In this document: piece by piece, positions 28,358 through 38,704 of the stretch
How the letters are laid out: every line of letters begins with the position of its first letter
Position numbering within the stretch: position 1 is the first letter of the stretch
Origin: Pantoea endophytica
GTDB lineage: Bacteria > Pseudomonadota > Gammaproteobacteria > Enterobacterales > Enterobacteriaceae
Length of the DNA: 64,000 bases
Direction: 5' to 3'
NCBI RefSeq assembly: GCF_002858935.1
Contig: NZ_PJRT01000010.1
Coordinates: 1 to 64,000, forward strand
The notes under the pieces: generated by a model
Told to the model about the DNA's origin: nothing
Databases searched by the model: none
The model's input: the letters and a program-made list of their open reading frames with translations, nothing else
Made by a program: the position numbers and the translations under genes

Positions 28358-28909
28358 TTAGTGGCCGGGGAAATTCACCAGGCTGAAGCACTCGACGCCC
28401 ATAGCAGTCAGGCGGGCTTCACCGGTCAGGTCAAACAGATTAATCACGAATGCGGCGTCTTTCACTTCTCCACCGGCGCGGCGGATCAGCTTCACCGTTG
28501 CTTCCAGCGTGCCGCCAGTCGCCAGCAGATCGTCCACCACCAGCACCACATCGCCTGGTTTAATGGCATCTTTGTGCAGTTCCAGCGCATCGGTGCCGTA
28601 CTCCAGCTCGTAGCTTTCGCTGAAGGTGTCACGCGGCAGTTTGCCCGGCTTACGCACCGGCACAAAACCCACGCCCAAACCCAGCGCCACCGGTGCGCCA
28701 AACAGGAAGCCACGCGCTTCCGTTCCCACCACCTTGGTGATGCCTTTGTTACGATAACGCTCCACCAGAATGGCGATCGACGCGGCATACGCCTGCGGAT
28801 CTTCCATCAGACTGGTCACGTCACGGAACAGAATGCCCGGCTTCGGATAGTCAGGAATGCTTTTAATGCTGTTTTTGATGAGTTCAAGCTGCTGCGCAGT
28901 TGCGGTCAT
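28358..28909 (-). CDS. apt: Adenine phosphoribosyltransferase
   Basis: The 183-residue enzyme (E. coli 183) converts adenine and PRPP to AMP. It contains the hood region, the [19 protein letters not shown] flexible loop and the PRPP motif [14 protein letters not shown]. It lies 150 bases upstream of dnaX in the same direction, as in E. coli. Confidence 0.97.
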   Translation of the reverse strand: MTATAQQLELIKNSIKSIPDYPKPGILFRDVTSLMEDPQAYAASIAILVERYRNKGITKVVGTEARGFLFGAPVALGLGVGFVPVRKPGKLPRDTFSESYELEYGTDALELHKDAIKPGDVVLVVDDLLATGGTLEATVKLIRRAGGEVKDAAFVINLFDLTGEARLTAMGVECFSLVNFPGH

Positions 28910-29058
28910 AAATGTTACGCCTGGAGAAAATATCTAATACGCGCAGCTTCTCTAGCGCCAAACCCCGGAAACCGGGTTAAGCGAAGTCGTTTATAAGGGA
29001 AGCCACGCACGAAGATGCCCAAATCTATGCAAATACCCGGCTAAATGCAACCCTCACG

Positions 29059-29442
29059 CTACTGTTGTGGCGGGTTGGCATCCTCGGTTACAACCGGAAT
29101 GCGCCACATAAAAAGCAGCAGCAGGCACAGCATCGCGCCTAACAGGATGCGCACCCACAGCAGGTTTACTAAATAAAGGGACACCGAAAAGGTAATCACA
29201 ATCAGCAACATGGCGCGCCCTTTGGCGCCGGGCGGCATGGCACGATGCTGCTGCCAGTGGCGAATAAAGCGACCAAACGGCGACTTCCATAGCAACCAAT
29301 GATGGAAACGCGGCGACGAGCGGGCAAAACACCAGGCCGCCAGCAACACAAATGGCGTCGTCGGTAATAAAGGTAATACAATGCCCAGCGTACCTAGCAC
29401 AATCGCCAGCCAGCCAAGGCTCAGTAGTAAAATGCGCTGCAT
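29059..29442 (-). CDS. ybaN: DUF454-family inner-membrane protein YbaN
   Basis: The 127-residue protein has two hydrophobic hairpins (residues about 3-40 and 78-112) with the DUF454 landmarks LGTLGIVLPLLPTTPF and CFARSSPRFHHWL. Its function is not established. It sits between priC (divergent) and apt as in E. coli. Confidence 0.92.
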   Translation of the reverse strand: MQRILLLSLGWLAIVLGTLGIVLPLLPTTPFVLLAAWCFARSSPRFHHWLLWKSPFGRFIRHWQQHRAMPPGAKGRAMLLIVITFSVSLYLVNLLWVRILLGAMLCLLLLFMWRIPVVTEDANPPQQ

Positions 29443-29500
29443 GCCTGATGCCTGAATAAGTCAAAAACAGCGTTACGTTAACACAGTCGGAAACAGAGTG

Positions 29501-30013
29501 ATGCCCCAACCGCCCGCCCAGCAACGTCTCCATGCCATGTTAGAGTTACTGCGCCAGCAGATTGCGCAGCAGCCGGATGGTGCCTGTCGTCAGCCCCGTT
29601 TTGATTCTCACCTGTTTCGCACCAGCGGCACGCGTCTGGCGGATTATCTGCGCGAACTGGAAGGCAATGTGACGCAGTTAACCGCTGCTGACACTGATGT
29701 GGCGCGCCGTCAATGGCTGGCGGAGAAAGTGCTGGATCAAATTGCCGCATTACAGCGCGAATGCCAGAGCCAGCAGCTGCGCGTCAAGCGCGAGCGGCCA
29801 CGTGTCGATGCACGCCAGGCCAAGCGTGAAGAGTATCAAGGCTACGAAAAACGCTTACTGGCGATGATTGCGCAGCGCGAGCAGCATCTGGCGCGCGCTG
29901 AAACGCTGAGCGTTCAGCAGCAGTTAATTCGTGAAGTCGATCAGCTGCAAGAACGTTTGGCACGCTGCCGCGCCGCTATCTACAAACTGGAGTTGCCGCC
30001 TATGCCGCGCTGA
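29501..30013 (+). CDS. priC: Primosomal replication protein PriC
   Basis: The 170-residue, arginine- and glutamine-rich, mostly helical protein resembles PriC (N''). It loads DnaB at arrested forks through SSB and DnaC. Conserved features are the FDSHLF region near the N-terminus and a coiled C-terminal half ending RCRAAIYKLE. The ATG at 29501 is preferred to the GTG three bases upstream. Confidence 0.88.
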   Translation: MPQPPAQQRLHAMLELLRQQIAQQPDGACRQPRFDSHLFRTSGTRLADYLRELEGNVTQLTAADTDVARRQWLAEKVLDQIAALQRECQSQQLRVKRERPRVDARQAKREEYQGYEKRLLAMIAQREQHLARAETLSVQQQLIREVDQLQERLARCRAAIYKLELPPMPR

Positions 30014-30065
30014 ACGCGGCGCTTTTTCCTCTATACTCATTGCGGTGAGAAAAAGGAGTAAAATC

Positions 30066-30311
30066 ATGACGCTGGTATTATGGATTGTGATCGGTTTAGC
30101 GGCAGGCTGGCTCAAACGGGTGATTTTTCCCGGTCGTCCGGGAGGATTTGTGCCGACGTTGGTGCTGGCGGTGATTGGCGCGCTGATTGGCGGCTATATC
30201 GCCACCTACTTCACCACCGGCGATCTGGCCGCCCTGCATCCAGCCGGTTTCGCCAGCGCACTGCTGGGCGCACTATTAATGCTGCTGGTCGCGGCGAAAT
30301 TACGTATTTAG
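30066..30311 (+). CDS. GlsB/YeaQ/YmgE-family small membrane protein
   Basis: The 81-residue protein has three hydrophobic segments separated by glycines, with the family patterns GLAAGWLKR and [13 protein letters not shown]. It has a strong AAAAGGAG before the ATG. Members are stress-associated inner-membrane proteins of unknown mechanism. It is placed between priC and ybaM, which are adjacent in E. coli, and looks like a local insertion into that operon. Confidence 0.8.
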   Translation: MTLVLWIVIGLAAGWLKRVIFPGRPGGFVPTLVLAVIGALIGGYIATYFTTGDLAALHPAGFASALLGALLMLLVAAKLRI

Positions 30312-30319
30312 GAGAAAAA

Positions 30320-30478
30320 ATGTCACTGGACAGCGCACCCGACGACATCAAACTTGCCGTCGATCTGATTCAACTGCTTGAAGAGAATAATGTCCCTACC
30401 GCCACCGTGCTGGCTGCGTTGGCGATTGTTCAGCGGGATTATGAGCAGAAACAAGCGGCGGAAATCAAGGCCGACTAA
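30320..30478 (+). CDS. ybaM: Small protein YbaM
   Basis: The 52-residue acidic protein begins [23 protein letters not shown] and clearly resembles E. coli YbaM (53). GGAG lies just before the ATG, and the gene starts nine bases after the GlsB-like stop. Its 3' end overlaps the 3' end of convergent acrR by 14 bases. Its function is unknown. Confidence 0.88.
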   Translation: MSLDSAPDDIKLAVDLIQLLEENNVPTATVLAALAIVQRDYEQKQAAEIKAD

Positions 30479-31103
30479 GCAGCGTTGGACTTAGGCGCAA
30501 CATATCAAGAAACGCATCCACCAGCTGAGGCGCATCGGCTGCCAAATCAAAACTTTGCGGGTTGAACAGCCAGCTTTCCATCATGCCATTAATATAGCCG
30601 CGCATCAGTAGCGCCGCCTGACGCGTATTCAGGTTCTCAGGCAATTGGCTGGCATCAATACAAAGACGTAGTACAGTTTCAATTCGATCGTAACACGCTT
30701 GCAGTAAGCTCTGCTGCATATCCTGTAACGTCGACATTTCGCCAACAAACTCACATTTGTGAAAGATAATCTCCATTAATGCGCGTCTTTGCGGATCCTT
30801 TGCTGTGGCGTCAAGGATATAGATCAACATAGAACGAACAACAGAAAGTGGATCGCCCGGGTATTTTGTCTGATACTCAAGTTCCACATCGTCCAGCCCA
30901 GCGTCACAACGCAGCCAGATTTCCTGTAAGAGATCGGCTTTATTTTTGAAGTGCCAGTAGATAGCCCCGCGCGTGACGCCGGCCGCTGTTGCGATATCCG
31001 CCAGAGACGTGGCGGCCACACCATGTTCGGAAAAGTGTGCTAATGCGGCGTCAAGAATTTGATGCCGTGTTTCAAGAGCTTGCGCTTTGGTTTTTCGTGC
31101 CAT
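30465..31103 (-). CDS. acrR: TetR-family repressor AcrR
   Basis: The 212-residue protein starts [21 protein letters not shown] and has the TetR helix-turn-helix ([24 protein letters not shown]). Its ligand domain is like that of E. coli AcrR (215). It represses the divergent acrAB operon and itself until drugs bind. In E. coli mscK lies between acrR and ybaM; it is absent here. Confidence 0.96.
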   Translation of the reverse strand: MARKTKAQALETRHQILDAALAHFSEHGVAATSLADIATAAGVTRGAIYWHFKNKADLLQEIWLRCDAGLDDVELEYQTKYPGDPLSVVRSMLIYILDATAKDPQRRALMEIIFHKCEFVGEMSTLQDMQQSLLQACYDRIETVLRLCIDASQLPENLNTRQAALLMRGYINGMMESWLFNPQSFDLAADAPQLVDAFLDMLRLSPTLLSRP

Positions 31104-31132
31104 GCTGGGCTTTTTTTACAAACTTGTAAGTT

Positions 31133-31156
31133 TACATACATTTGTGAATGTATGTA
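31133..31156. promoter_or_regulatory. AcrR operator
   Basis: The 24-bp palindrome consists of TACATACA (31133-31140), centre TTTGTGAA and TGTATGTA (31149-31156). From memory it is identical to the operator defined for E. coli AcrR, and it lies in the acrR-acrA divergent promoter region. Confidence 0.93.
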
Positions 31157-31245
31157 CCATAGCATGACCCGTGTTTTAACGCAGCAATGGGTTTATCGGT
31201 TTGTGATCCATTGATCATTTGATATCGGACACTAGAGGTTTATTT

Positions 31246-32436
31246 ATGAATAAAAACAGAGGATTAGCGCCTCTGGCGGCCGTCCTGATGCTATCAGGCA
31301 GCTTTGTGTTAACAGGATGTGATGATAATAAATCCCAGCAAGCCGCCCAGCAGCAGCCCCCAGAAGTGGGTGTTGTAACGTTAAAAAACGAACCCTTGAA
31401 AATTACCACCGAGCTGCCGGGCCGTACCTCGGCTTTCCGCGTTGCGGAAGTTCGCCCTCAGGTGTCAGGAATTATCCTCAAGCGTAATTTTGTTGAAGGT
31501 AGTGATGTAAAAGCCGGTCAGTCGCTGTATCAGATTGATCCCGCCACCTATCAGGCGGCCTACGACAGCGCTAAAGCGGATCTCGCCCAGGCTGAAGCCA
31601 ATGCGCGTGTTGCGCAGTTAACCATTACTCGCTATAAGCCGCTGCTGGGTACTAAGTACATCAGTCAGCAGGACTATGACACCGCCGCAGGCACCGCAGC
31701 TCAGACTGCTGCAGCCGCCCAGGCTGCGCGTGCCAACGTCGAAACTGCGCGCATCAATCTGGCGTATACCAAAGTGACGTCACCTATCAGCGGCCGTATT
31801 GGTAAATCGTCGGTAACCGAAGGTGCGCTGGTTTCCAACGGGCAAACCACTGCCCTGGCGACCGTGCAACAGCTCGATCCTATGTATGTCGATGTGACCC
31901 AATCCAGTGATGATTTCCTGCGTCTGCGCGCAGAGCTGGAATCCGGTCAGCTGAAACAGAACGACGGTAAGGCCAACGTCACCCTGCTGATGCAAAACGG
32001 TAACGCATACCCGCAGACAGGCACATTGGAATTCTCTGATGTGAGCGTGGATGAAACCACCGGCTCGATCACGCTGCGCGCCATCTTCCCGAACCCGGAC
32101 AATCGCCTGCTGCCAGGCATGTTTGTTCGTGCGCGTCTGGATGAGGGCACCAATCCCACCGCACTGCTGGTGCCGCAACAGGGCGTAACACGCACCCCAA
32201 CCGGTCAGGCAACCGCAATGGTGGTTGGCGCAGATAATAAAGTGGAATCCCGTAACATCACCGCTAATCAGGCATTTGGCGACAAATGGCTGGTGACGGA
32301 AGGTCTAAAAGAAGGCGATCGGGTGATCACCACCGGTATCCAGCGTGCCAAACCGGGTGCGCAGGTGACGCCAAAAGAAGTCTCCGATGATGCCAAAGCT
32401 GCACCAGAATCACCGTCTGCTAAATCATCGTCATAA
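31246..32436 (+). CDS. acrA: Periplasmic adaptor AcrA (RND efflux)
   Basis: The 396-residue lipoprotein has a lipobox VLTGC with the acylated C25, as in E. coli. The beta-barrel, lipoyl (TSAFRVAEVRPQVSGIILKRNF), alpha-hairpin and membrane-proximal domains are all recognisable. It links AcrB to TolC. The start at 31246 follows TAGAGGTTT and gives MNKNRG; nine open codons upstream are excluded. It is 16 bases before acrB. Confidence 0.97.
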   Translation: MNKNRGLAPLAAVLMLSGSFVLTGCDDNKSQQAAQQQPPEVGVVTLKNEPLKITTELPGRTSAFRVAEVRPQVSGIILKRNFVEGSDVKAGQSLYQIDPATYQAAYDSAKADLAQAEANARVAQLTITRYKPLLGTKYISQQDYDTAAGTAAQTAAAAQAARANVETARINLAYTKVTSPISGRIGKSSVTEGALVSNGQTTALATVQQLDPMYVDVTQSSDDFLRLRAELESGQLKQNDGKANVTLLMQNGNAYPQTGTLEFSDVSVDETTGSITLRAIFPNPDNRLLPGMFVRARLDEGTNPTALLVPQQGVTRTPTGQATAMVVGADNKVESRNITANQAFGDKWLVTEGLKEGDRVITTGIQRAKPGAQVTPKEVSDDAKAAPESPSAKSSS

Positions 32437-32452
32437 CAGGAGCCACTGATAC

Positions 32453-35400
32453 ATGGCTAAGTTCTTTATTGATCGCCCCATTTTTGCGTGGGTGCTCGCC
32501 ATCATCATCATGTTGGCCGGTGTGCTATCGATTATCAGCCTGCCGATTGAGCAATATCCCAATGTTGCACCGCCGGCGGTTGAAATCCAGGCCACCTATC
32601 CGGGTGCTGATGCGAAAACGCTGCAAGATTCGGTGACGCAGGTCATCGAGCAAAACATGAACGGTATCGATGGACTGATGTATATGTCCTCGAGCAGTGA
32701 CTCGTCGGGTACATTGACGCTGACGCTGACCTTCCAATCCGGTACTGATGCCGATATCGCGCAGGTTCAGGTGCAGAACAAACTGCAGCTGGCCACGCCG
32801 TTACTGCCACAGGAAGTACAGCAACAGGGTATTCAGGTTAAGAAATCCTCTAGCAGCTTCCTGATGGTGGCGGGTTTTGTCAGTGATGACGGCACCATGA
32901 CGCAGAATGATATTTCTGACTATGTTGCTTCAAACATCAAAGATCCGGTCAGCCGTATGCCGGGTGTCGGTGATACCCAAGTGTTTGGTGCGCAGTATGC
33001 GATGCGCATCTGGCTGGACCCACACAAGCTGAACAACTATTCACTGACACCAGTGGATGTGATCAACGCGCTGAAAGTCCAGAACACCCAGATCGCCGCG
33101 GGTCAGTTGGGCGGTACGCCACCTGTACCGGGCCAACAGCTGAATGCCTCGATCATTGCGCAAACCCGTCTGACATCGACAGATGAGTTCGGCAATATTC
33201 TGCTGAAGGTGAATCAGGATGGTTCGCAGGTACGTCTGCGTGACGTGGCGAAGATTGAACTCGGTGGTGAAAACTACGAGATCATCGCGCGTTATAACGG
33301 CAAACCGGCTTCCGGTATCGGTATCAAACTGGCCACTGGCGCTAATGCACTGGACACCGCCGATGCGGTGAAAGCTGAACTGGCGAAACTGGAGCCGTTC
33401 TTCCCGGCAGGCATGAAAACGGTTTATCCGTACGACACCACACCGTTCGTGAAAATTTCGATTTTCGAAGTGGTGAAAACGCTGTTCGAAGCAATCGTGC
33501 TGGTGTTCCTGGTGATGTATCTGTTCCTGCAAAACTTCCGTGCGACGCTGATTCCAACCATCGCCGTTCCTGTTGTGTTGCTCGGAACCTTTGCGATCAT
33601 CAGTGCCTTTGGCTACTCGATAAACACCCTGACGATGTTCGGGATGGTGCTCGCCATCGGCCTGCTGGTGGATGACGCCATCGTGGTGGTAGAGAACGTC
33701 GAACGTGTAATGGCGGAAGAAGGCTTACCGCCGAAAGAAGCGACCAAACGTTCGATGGAGCAGATTCAGGGCGCATTGGTCGGTATTGCCTTGGTGCTGT
33801 CAGCGGTATTTATTCCAATGGCGTTCTTCGGTGGTTCAACCGGCGTCATTTATCGCCAGTTCTCCATCACCATTGTTTCGGCGATGGCGCTGTCGGTGCT
33901 GGTGGCGTTGATCCTGACGCCTGCGCTTTGTGCCACCATGCTGAAGCCGGTGGAGAAAGGTGCTCACGGCAAAACCACCGGTTTCTTCGGCTGGTTTAAC
34001 CGCCTGTTTGATAAGAGCACCAACCACTACGTTGATAGTGTCGGTCATATCATTCGCAGCACCGGCCGTTACCTGCTGATTTATCTGGTGATCGTGGTCG
34101 GCATGGCGTACCTGTTCCTGAAACTGCCTACCTCATTCCTGCCGGAAGAGGATCAGGGTTTGTTACTGGCGCAGGCGCAATTGCCAGCCGGTGCTACCCA
34201 GGAACGTACCCAGAAAGTATTGGATCAGGTGACGGATTACTTCCTGACCAAAGAGAAAGACAGCGTTAACTCCGTGTTTACCGTTAACGGCTTCGGCTTC
34301 GCCGGTCGTGGACAGAACACCGGTATTGCGTTCGTCAGCCTCAAGCCGTGGGATGAGCGTGGCGATGCCAACCTGAAAGTGCCTGCGATTGCCGGTCGTG
34401 CCATGCAGGCGCTCGGTCAAATCAAAGATGCGATGGTGTTCCCGTTCAACCTGCCAGCGATTATCGAACTGGGTAACGCCACCGGCTTCGACTTCATGCT
34501 GACCGATCAGGGCAACCTGGGTCACGAGAAGCTGACCGCCGCGCGTAACCAGCTGTTTGGCATGATCGCCCAGCATTCGGATACGCTGGTGGGTGTGCGT
34601 CCAAACGGCATGGAAGATACGCCGCAGTACAAACTGATCATCGATCAGGAGAAAGCGCAGGCGCTGGGTGTGTCGCTGTCGGACATCAATACCACGCTGG
34701 CTTCAGCATGGGGCGGTTCTTACGTCAACGACTTCATCGACCGCGGTCGCGTGAAGAAGGTGTACGTTATGGGCAAGGCCGATTCACGTATGTTGCCGGA
34801 CGATATCAGTAAATGGTACGTGCGCAACAGCGGCGGCACCATGGTACCGTTCTCCGCCTTCTCTTCGGCGAAGTGGCAGTACGGTTCACCGCGTCTGGAA
34901 CGTTACAACGGCTTGCCATCGATGGAGATTCTGGGCCAGGCTGCGCCAGGCAAGAGCTCCGGTGATGCCATGAACCTGATGGAAGAGTTGGCAGGAAAAC
35001 TGCCGGCGGGTATTGGTTACGACTGGACCGGCATGTCCTATCAGGAACGCTTGTCAGGTAACCAGGCTCCGGCGCTGTATGCTATCTCACTGATTGTGGT
35101 GTTCCTGTGTCTGGCCGCGCTGTATGAGAGCTGGTCGATTCCGTTCTCGGTCATGTTGGTGGTACCGCTGGGTGTTGTCGGCGCACTGATCTTCACCACG
35201 CTGCGCGGCTTAAGTAACGACGTCTACTTTGTGGTGGGCTTGTTGACTACCATAGGATTGTCGGCGAAGAACGCCATCCTGATTGTCGAATTCGCCAAGG
35301 ATTTGATGGAGAAGGAAGGTAAAGGGTTGGTGGAATCCACGCTGGAAGCATCCCGTATGCGTCTGCGTCCGATTCTGATGACCTCACTCGCCTTTATCCT

Positions 35401-35602
35401 CGGCGTAATGCCGCTGGCGATCAGCACCGGTGCGGGTTCTGGCGCACAAAATGCGGTAGGTACCGGCGTAATGGGCGGGATGGTAACAGCGACCGCGCTG
35501 GCTATCTTCTTCGTTCCGGTGTTCTTCGTGGTGGTACGTCGCCGCTTCAGTAAGAACAAAGGTGACCTGGAACACGGTCATCCGGTTGAGCACAAACACT
35601 AA
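32453..35602 (+). CDS. acrB: RND multidrug efflux pump AcrB
   Basis: The 1049-residue inner-membrane pump has the same length as E. coli AcrB. Twelve membrane helices, two large periplasmic loops, the proton-relay aspartates in [16 protein letters not shown] and the lysine in [16 protein letters not shown] are all present. Trimeric with AcrA and TolC, it exports dyes, detergents, bile salts and antibiotics. It ends in a HPVEHKH tail. Confidence 0.98.
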   Translation: MAKFFIDRPIFAWVLAIIIMLAGVLSIISLPIEQYPNVAPPAVEIQATYPGADAKTLQDSVTQVIEQNMNGIDGLMYMSSSSDSSGTLTLTLTFQSGTDADIAQVQVQNKLQLATPLLPQEVQQQGIQVKKSSSSFLMVAGFVSDDGTMTQNDISDYVASNIKDPVSRMPGVGDTQVFGAQYAMRIWLDPHKLNNYSLTPVDVINALKVQNTQIAAGQLGGTPPVPGQQLNASIIAQTRLTSTDEFGNILLKVNQDGSQVRLRDVAKIELGGENYEIIARYNGKPASGIGIKLATGANALDTADAVKAELAKLEPFFPAGMKTVYPYDTTPFVKISIFEVVKTLFEAIVLVFLVMYLFLQNFRATLIPTIAVPVVLLGTFAIISAFGYSINTLTMFGMVLAIGLLVDDAIVVVENVERVMAEEGLPPKEATKRSMEQIQGALVGIALVLSAVFIPMAFFGGSTGVIYRQFSITIVSAMALSVLVALILTPALCATMLKPVEKGAHGKTTGFFGWFNRLFDKSTNHYVDSVGHIIRSTGRYLLIYLVIVVGMAYLFLKLPTSFLPEEDQGLLLAQAQLPAGATQERTQKVLDQVTDYFLTKEKDSVNSVFTVNGFGFAGRGQNTGIAFVSLKPWDERGDANLKVPAIAGRAMQALGQIKDAMVFPFNLPAIIELGNATGFDFMLTDQGNLGHEKLTAARNQLFGMIAQHSDTLVGVRPNGMEDTPQYKLIIDQEKAQALGVSLSDINTTLASAWGGSYVNDFIDRGRVKKVYVMGKADSRMLPDDISKWYVRNSGGTMVPFSAFSSAKWQYGSPRLERYNGLPSMEILGQAAPGKSSGDAMNLMEELAGKLPAGIGYDWTGMSYQERLSGNQAPALYAISLIVVFLCLAALYESWSIPFSVMLVVPLGVVGALIFTTLRGLSNDVYFVVGLLTTIGLSAKNAILIVEFAKDLMEKEGKGLVESTLEASRMRLRPILMTSLAFILGVMPLAISTGAGSGAQNAVGTGVMGGMVTATALAIFFVPVFFVVVRRRFSKNKGDLEHGHPVEHKH

Positions 35603-35618
35603 GTTTTACTCTTCCCTA

Positions 35619-35640
35619 AAAGGCCGCTGATGCGGCCTTT
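35619..35640 (+). terminator. acrAB terminator
   Basis: AAAGGCCGC (35619-35627), loop TGAT, GCGGCCTTT (35632-35640), continued by TTT: a strong intrinsic terminator 16 bases after acrB. Confidence 0.9.
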
Positions 35641-35718
35641 TTTATTGCTGTTCCCCTGCCCCACCAAAATCCCTGCGTTTTTCACGGTTGCAATCAGCCA
35701 TGTTCGGGCTCATACTAT

Positions 35719-35733
35719 TGTTATAGTATAACA
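35719..35733 (+). promoter_or_regulatory. Zur box upstream of rpmE2-rpmJ2
   Basis: TGTTATAGTATAACA is a perfect palindrome with arms TGTTAT/ATAACA and a 3-base centre, 18 bases before the rpmE2 ATG. It fits the enterobacterial Zur consensus, and a box with the same arms precedes the zinc transporter operon at 38721. Confidence 0.85.
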
Positions 35734-35751
35734 TTACATAGCGAGGTTACT

Positions 35752-36009
35752 ATGAAACCGAATATCCATCCTCTTTATCGCCCAGTGGTGTTCCACGACA
35801 CCTCGGCCAACGAATACTTTAAAGTCGGCTCCACCATCAAAACCGAGCGCACCATTGAGTATGAAGGTGAAGTGCTGCCGTATGTCACGCTGGATGTCTC
35901 GTCAAAATCCCACGTGTTCTACACCGGCAAGCAGAAAGACTTTGCTAAAGAAGGCAGCACCGCGCGCTTCAACCAGCGTTTCGGCAGCTTCCTGTCGCGC
36001 AACAAGTAA
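35752..36009 (+). CDS. rpmE2: Ribosomal protein L31 type B (zinc-independent paralogue)
   Basis: The 85-residue protein starts [19 protein letters not shown] and lacks the CxxC zinc ribbon of primary L31, as expected for the C- (YkgM-type) form. Under zinc starvation it replaces zinc-bearing L31 in the ribosome and frees zinc. A Zur box lies directly upstream and rpmJ2 follows after 15 bases. Confidence 0.96.
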   Translation: MKPNIHPLYRPVVFHDTSANEYFKVGSTIKTERTIEYEGEVLPYVTLDVSSKSHVFYTGKQKDFAKEGSTARFNQRFGSFLSRNK

Positions 36010-36024
36010 CGCTGGAGAGAACAG

Positions 36025-36165
36025 ATGCAGGTATTGAGTTCATTGCGCTCTGCAAAAACGCGCCATAAGGATTGCAAAGTCGTGCGTCGTAAAGGTCGCA
36101 TCTATGTGATTTGCAAAACTAACCCGCGCTTTAAGGCGGTTCAGGGAAGAAAGAAAAAAAGGTAG
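36025..36165 (+). CDS. rpmJ2: Ribosomal protein L36 paralogue (zinc-independent)
   Basis: The 46-residue basic protein begins [18 protein letters not shown] and ends [10 protein letters not shown], the YkgO-type L36. Two of the four usual zinc ligands are missing (only C17 and C30 remain). It is cotranscribed with rpmE2 under the same Zur box; GGAGAGAAC precedes its ATG. Confidence 0.93.
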   Translation: MQVLSSLRSAKTRHKDCKVVRRKGRIYVICKTNPRFKAVQGRKKKR

Positions 36166-36183
36166 GAAAGTGTCGTGATAGTT

Positions 36184-36203
36184 GGCCGGGATGCTCCCCG
36201 GCC
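36184..36203. terminator. Terminator between rpmJ2 and the zinc transporter operon
   Basis: GGCCGGG (36184-36190), a 6-base loop and CCCGGCC (36197-36203) followed by TTTTTTT. It ends the rpmE2-rpmJ2 transcript; the convergent SBP gene stops at 36210. Confidence 0.85.
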
Positions 36204-36209
36204 TTTTTT

Positions 36210-37088
36210 TTACTTCATGCTATGCAGAATAGCGTCAACATTGTGTTTGAACGCGGCGACATAGGTCGCTGCTGGGCCATTCGCTTCCGACAGCGCCTCA
36301 GGATAAAGTTCCCCGCCCGGCTGCGCGCCGGTTTCGCTGGCAATCTGTTTTACCAGTCGCGGATCGGTTTGATTCTCCATGAAGTAGGTTTTGATGTGCT
36401 CGGCCTTAAGTTGTTGGATGATCGAGGCCACGTCGCTGGCGCTGGCTTCCGCTTCGGTAGAGAAGCCCACCGGCGCAAGGAAACTGACGCCATAACGTTG
36501 GCCAAAGTAGCCAAAGGCATCATGACTGGTCAGCACTTTACGCTTGCTCTTCGGCACTTCGGCAAAGGCATTTTTCGCCCAGCTATCCAGCTTCTGCAGC
36601 TGCTGAATGTAACTTTCACCGCTTTTACGAATATCCGCCGCATCTTCTGGATCGGCTTTGATCAGCGCATTCATCACATTAGTGGCGTAGATCACACCGT
36701 TTTGCATGCTGTTCCACGCATGCGGATCGGTGATGCTTTTGCCGTCCTCTTCCATCTTGCGCGTGTTGACACCGTTCGATGCCACTACGATGGTGCCTTT
36801 ATAGCCTGACGCGCTGATCAGGCGATCCATCCAGCCTTCCATGCCCAAACCGCTCACGAATACCACATCCGCCTTCGACAGCGCCTGGCTATCCTGCGGC
36901 GTCGGTTCGAAGGTGTGCGGATCGCCATTCGGCCCGACCAGCGATTTCACGTTAACGTGGTCGCCACCAACCTGTTTAACGATATCCGCCAGCACGGTAA
37001 AGCTCGCCACAACATCAACGCTTTTCGCCAGCGACAGCGGGCTTGCCAGCATGGCGCCAATCGCCAGACTCAGCGGTAACTTTTTCAT
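36210..37088 (-). CDS. Zinc ABC transporter substrate-binding protein (ZnuA/cluster A-I type)
   Basis: The 292-residue periplasmic protein has a signal peptide (1-21, ending SLA). Likely metal ligands are H58 (DPHTFEP), H123 (DPHAW), H189 (SHDAFGYF) and E264 (LYPEAL). Three histidines, with His rather than Glu at the third position, point to zinc and away from manganese. The long His-rich loop of E. coli ZnuA is absent, so it is not the canonical ZnuA. The operon's Zur-type promoter supports zinc. It ends the operon; the start at 37088 drops 16 open codons upstream. Confidence 0.88.
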   Translation of the reverse strand: MKKLPLSLAIGAMLASPLSLAKSVDVVASFTVLADIVKQVGGDHVNVKSLVGPNGDPHTFEPTPQDSQALSKADVVFVSGLGMEGWMDRLISASGYKGTIVVASNGVNTRKMEEDGKSITDPHAWNSMQNGVIYATNVMNALIKADPEDAADIRKSGESYIQQLQKLDSWAKNAFAEVPKSKRKVLTSHDAFGYFGQRYGVSFLAPVGFSTEAEASASDVASIIQQLKAEHIKTYFMENQTDPRLVKQIASETGAQPGGELYPEALSEANGPAATYVAAFKHNVDAILHSMK

Positions 37089-37110
37089 TCCTATCCCCTT
37101 ATTGGTTTGG

Positions 37111-37950
37111 TTATCGACGGCGCAACAGGCCGCCACATGGTCCTGTCAAAACAGAAAGCAGAAACAGCACCGCAGCACTGAGCACCACCGCCGGTCCAGC
37201 CGGCAGCGAGAAATGCCACGAAAGAATCAGGCCGATAAATGCTGAGACGATCGCCAGCAGCATGGCGATGCCGAGCATGTAAGCCAGATGGCGGCTCCAG
37301 AAGCGTGCGCTGGTGGCCGGCAGCATCATCAATCCCACCGACATCAGCGTGCCCAGCACCTGAAAGCCTGCCACCAGATTGAGCACCACCAGCATCAGAA
37401 ACAGACCGTGCACCAGCGGAGCGCTCCATTTGCCCTGAGCGCGCAGGAAATCGGGATCGAAGGCATCGATCACCAGCGGACGGAAGATCACCGCCAGCAG
37501 CAGCAAGGTCGTAGCCGCAATGCCGCCAACCAGCAGAATCGCCGCGTTATCCACCGCCAGCAGCGATCCAAATAACACGTGCAACAGATCGACGCTGGAG
37601 CCGCGCAGCGACACCAGTGTGACGCCGAGTGCGAGAGAGCCGAGGTAAAAGCCGGAAAAACTGGCATCCTCTTTGAGATGCGTATAACGGCTAACCGCTC
37701 CCGAGAGCAGCGCCACCGCCAATCCGGCAATCAGGCCGCCGATACCCATCGCCACCAGCGATAATCCCGACACCAGATAACCAATCGCCGCGCCGGGTAA
37801 CACAGCATGCGATAACGCATCGCCGACCAGACTCATGCGGCGCAGGGAAAGGAAAACGCCCAGCGGCGTGGCGCTGATCGCTAATGCAACGCAGGCCACC
37901 AGCGCACGGCGCATAAAACCAAATTCGATAAAGGGTTGGAGTAATGTCAC
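37111..37950 (-). CDS. Zinc ABC transporter permease (ABC-3 family)
   Basis: The 279-residue inner-membrane protein has eight or so helices. Family motifs are MSLVGDALSHAVLPGAAIGYL near the N-terminus and LMSVGLMMLPATSARFWS in the last third. It forms the channel for the SBP encoded 22 bases downstream. Its ATG overlaps the stop of the ATPase gene by four bases. Confidence 0.92.
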   Translation of the reverse strand: MTLLQPFIEFGFMRRALVACVALAISATPLGVFLSLRRMSLVGDALSHAVLPGAAIGYLVSGLSLVAMGIGGLIAGLAVALLSGAVSRYTHLKEDASFSGFYLGSLALGVTLVSLRGSSVDLLHVLFGSLLAVDNAAILLVGGIAATTLLLLAVIFRPLVIDAFDPDFLRAQGKWSAPLVHGLFLMLVVLNLVAGFQVLGTLMSVGLMMLPATSARFWSRHLAYMLGIAMLLAIVSAFIGLILSWHFSLPAGPAVVLSAAVLFLLSVLTGPCGGLLRRR

Positions 37951-38603
37951 GACGCCACCCTATGCAACGTTGGAGTTTGTGCGGCATCAGCGTCATCGAG
38001 CGATAGCACATCCTGAAAATAGCGCGCCACCAGCGGACGATCGTGTAGCACGACTAATAACGTGGTGCCCGCCTGCTGCTGCTGTTCGAGGATCGACATC
38101 AGCAAGGTGACGGTTTGGCTATCAATGCCGTTGAAGGGTTCATCCAGCAGCCACAGCTGGCTGCGCTGCAGCATTAAGCGCGCGAACAGCACGCGCTGCA
38201 GTTGCCCGCCAGATAACGTCGATGGCTGCGCATCGGCGAACTCACGCATTTGTACCGCATCCAGCGCGGCATCGATTTCCAGGCGCAAGGCGCGATTGAT
38301 ACCACCAAACCAGCCGCAGCGTGGCCAGCAGCCCATCGCCACCAGTTCATAGGCAGTAAGAGGAAAGCGGGTTTCGAGTTCACTGCGTTGCGGTAACCAG
38401 CCCAGGGCTTTGCGTGGGATGTGCAATTCGCAGTTGCCGGAAATTGGCGGTAGTAAGCCAGCAATGGTTTTTAGTAATGTCGATTTGCCGGTGCCGTTAG
38501 CGCCAATCAGCGCCGTCATGCTGCCCGTTGCCAGCTCCCCGTTAACGACCGGCGTCACCGCACGGCCTTGATAACCGGCTTGTAAGCGGTTGAAATGCAT
38601 CAT
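37947..38603 (-). CDS. Zinc ABC transporter ATPase
   Basis: From the ATG at 38603 the product has 218 residues, with Walker A GANGTGKST, the signature LSGGQLQRV and Walker B LWLLDEP. A longer frame from TTG 38717 would add 38 residues that overlap another start and look unnatural. MMHFNRLQAGY is the expected N-terminal strand. The ATG overlaps the TGA of a 34-codon frame just upstream (AAATGATG), implying coupled translation. Confidence 0.88.
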   Translation of the reverse strand: MMHFNRLQAGYQGRAVTPVVNGELATGSMTALIGANGTGKSTLLKTIAGLLPPISGNCELHIPRKALGWLPQRSELETRFPLTAYELVAMGCWPRCGWFGGINRALRLEIDAALDAVQMREFADAQPSTLSGGQLQRVLFARLMLQRSQLWLLDEPFNGIDSQTVTLLMSILEQQQQAGTTLLVVLHDRPLVARYFQDVLSLDDADAAQTPTLHRVAS

Positions 38604-38704
38604 TTCTGCATGCCCCAATATAAGGCCAGCGCTAGCAAGGCAATCAGCATCAGTGCAACCAGCAAACGGCCGCCAAGGGAAAGAAGTAAACCGCTGTGAT
38701 TCAT
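38600..38704 (-). CDS. Putative 34-residue single-helix membrane peptide heading the zinc operon
   Basis: From ATG 38704 a 34-codon frame encodes MNHSGLLLSLGG, about 20 hydrophobic residues (VALMLIALLALALYW in the middle) and GMQK. Its TGA overlaps the ATPase start, and its ATG lies 17 bases downstream of the Zur box, so it would be the first gene of the operon. The SD is weak (TTGAG four bases from the ATG). Positive-outside ends and a single helix suggest an inner-membrane peptide, possibly an accessory of the permease. I do not know a named family for it. Confidence 0.6.
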   Translation of the reverse strand: MNHSGLLLSLGGRLLVALMLIALLALALYWGMQK

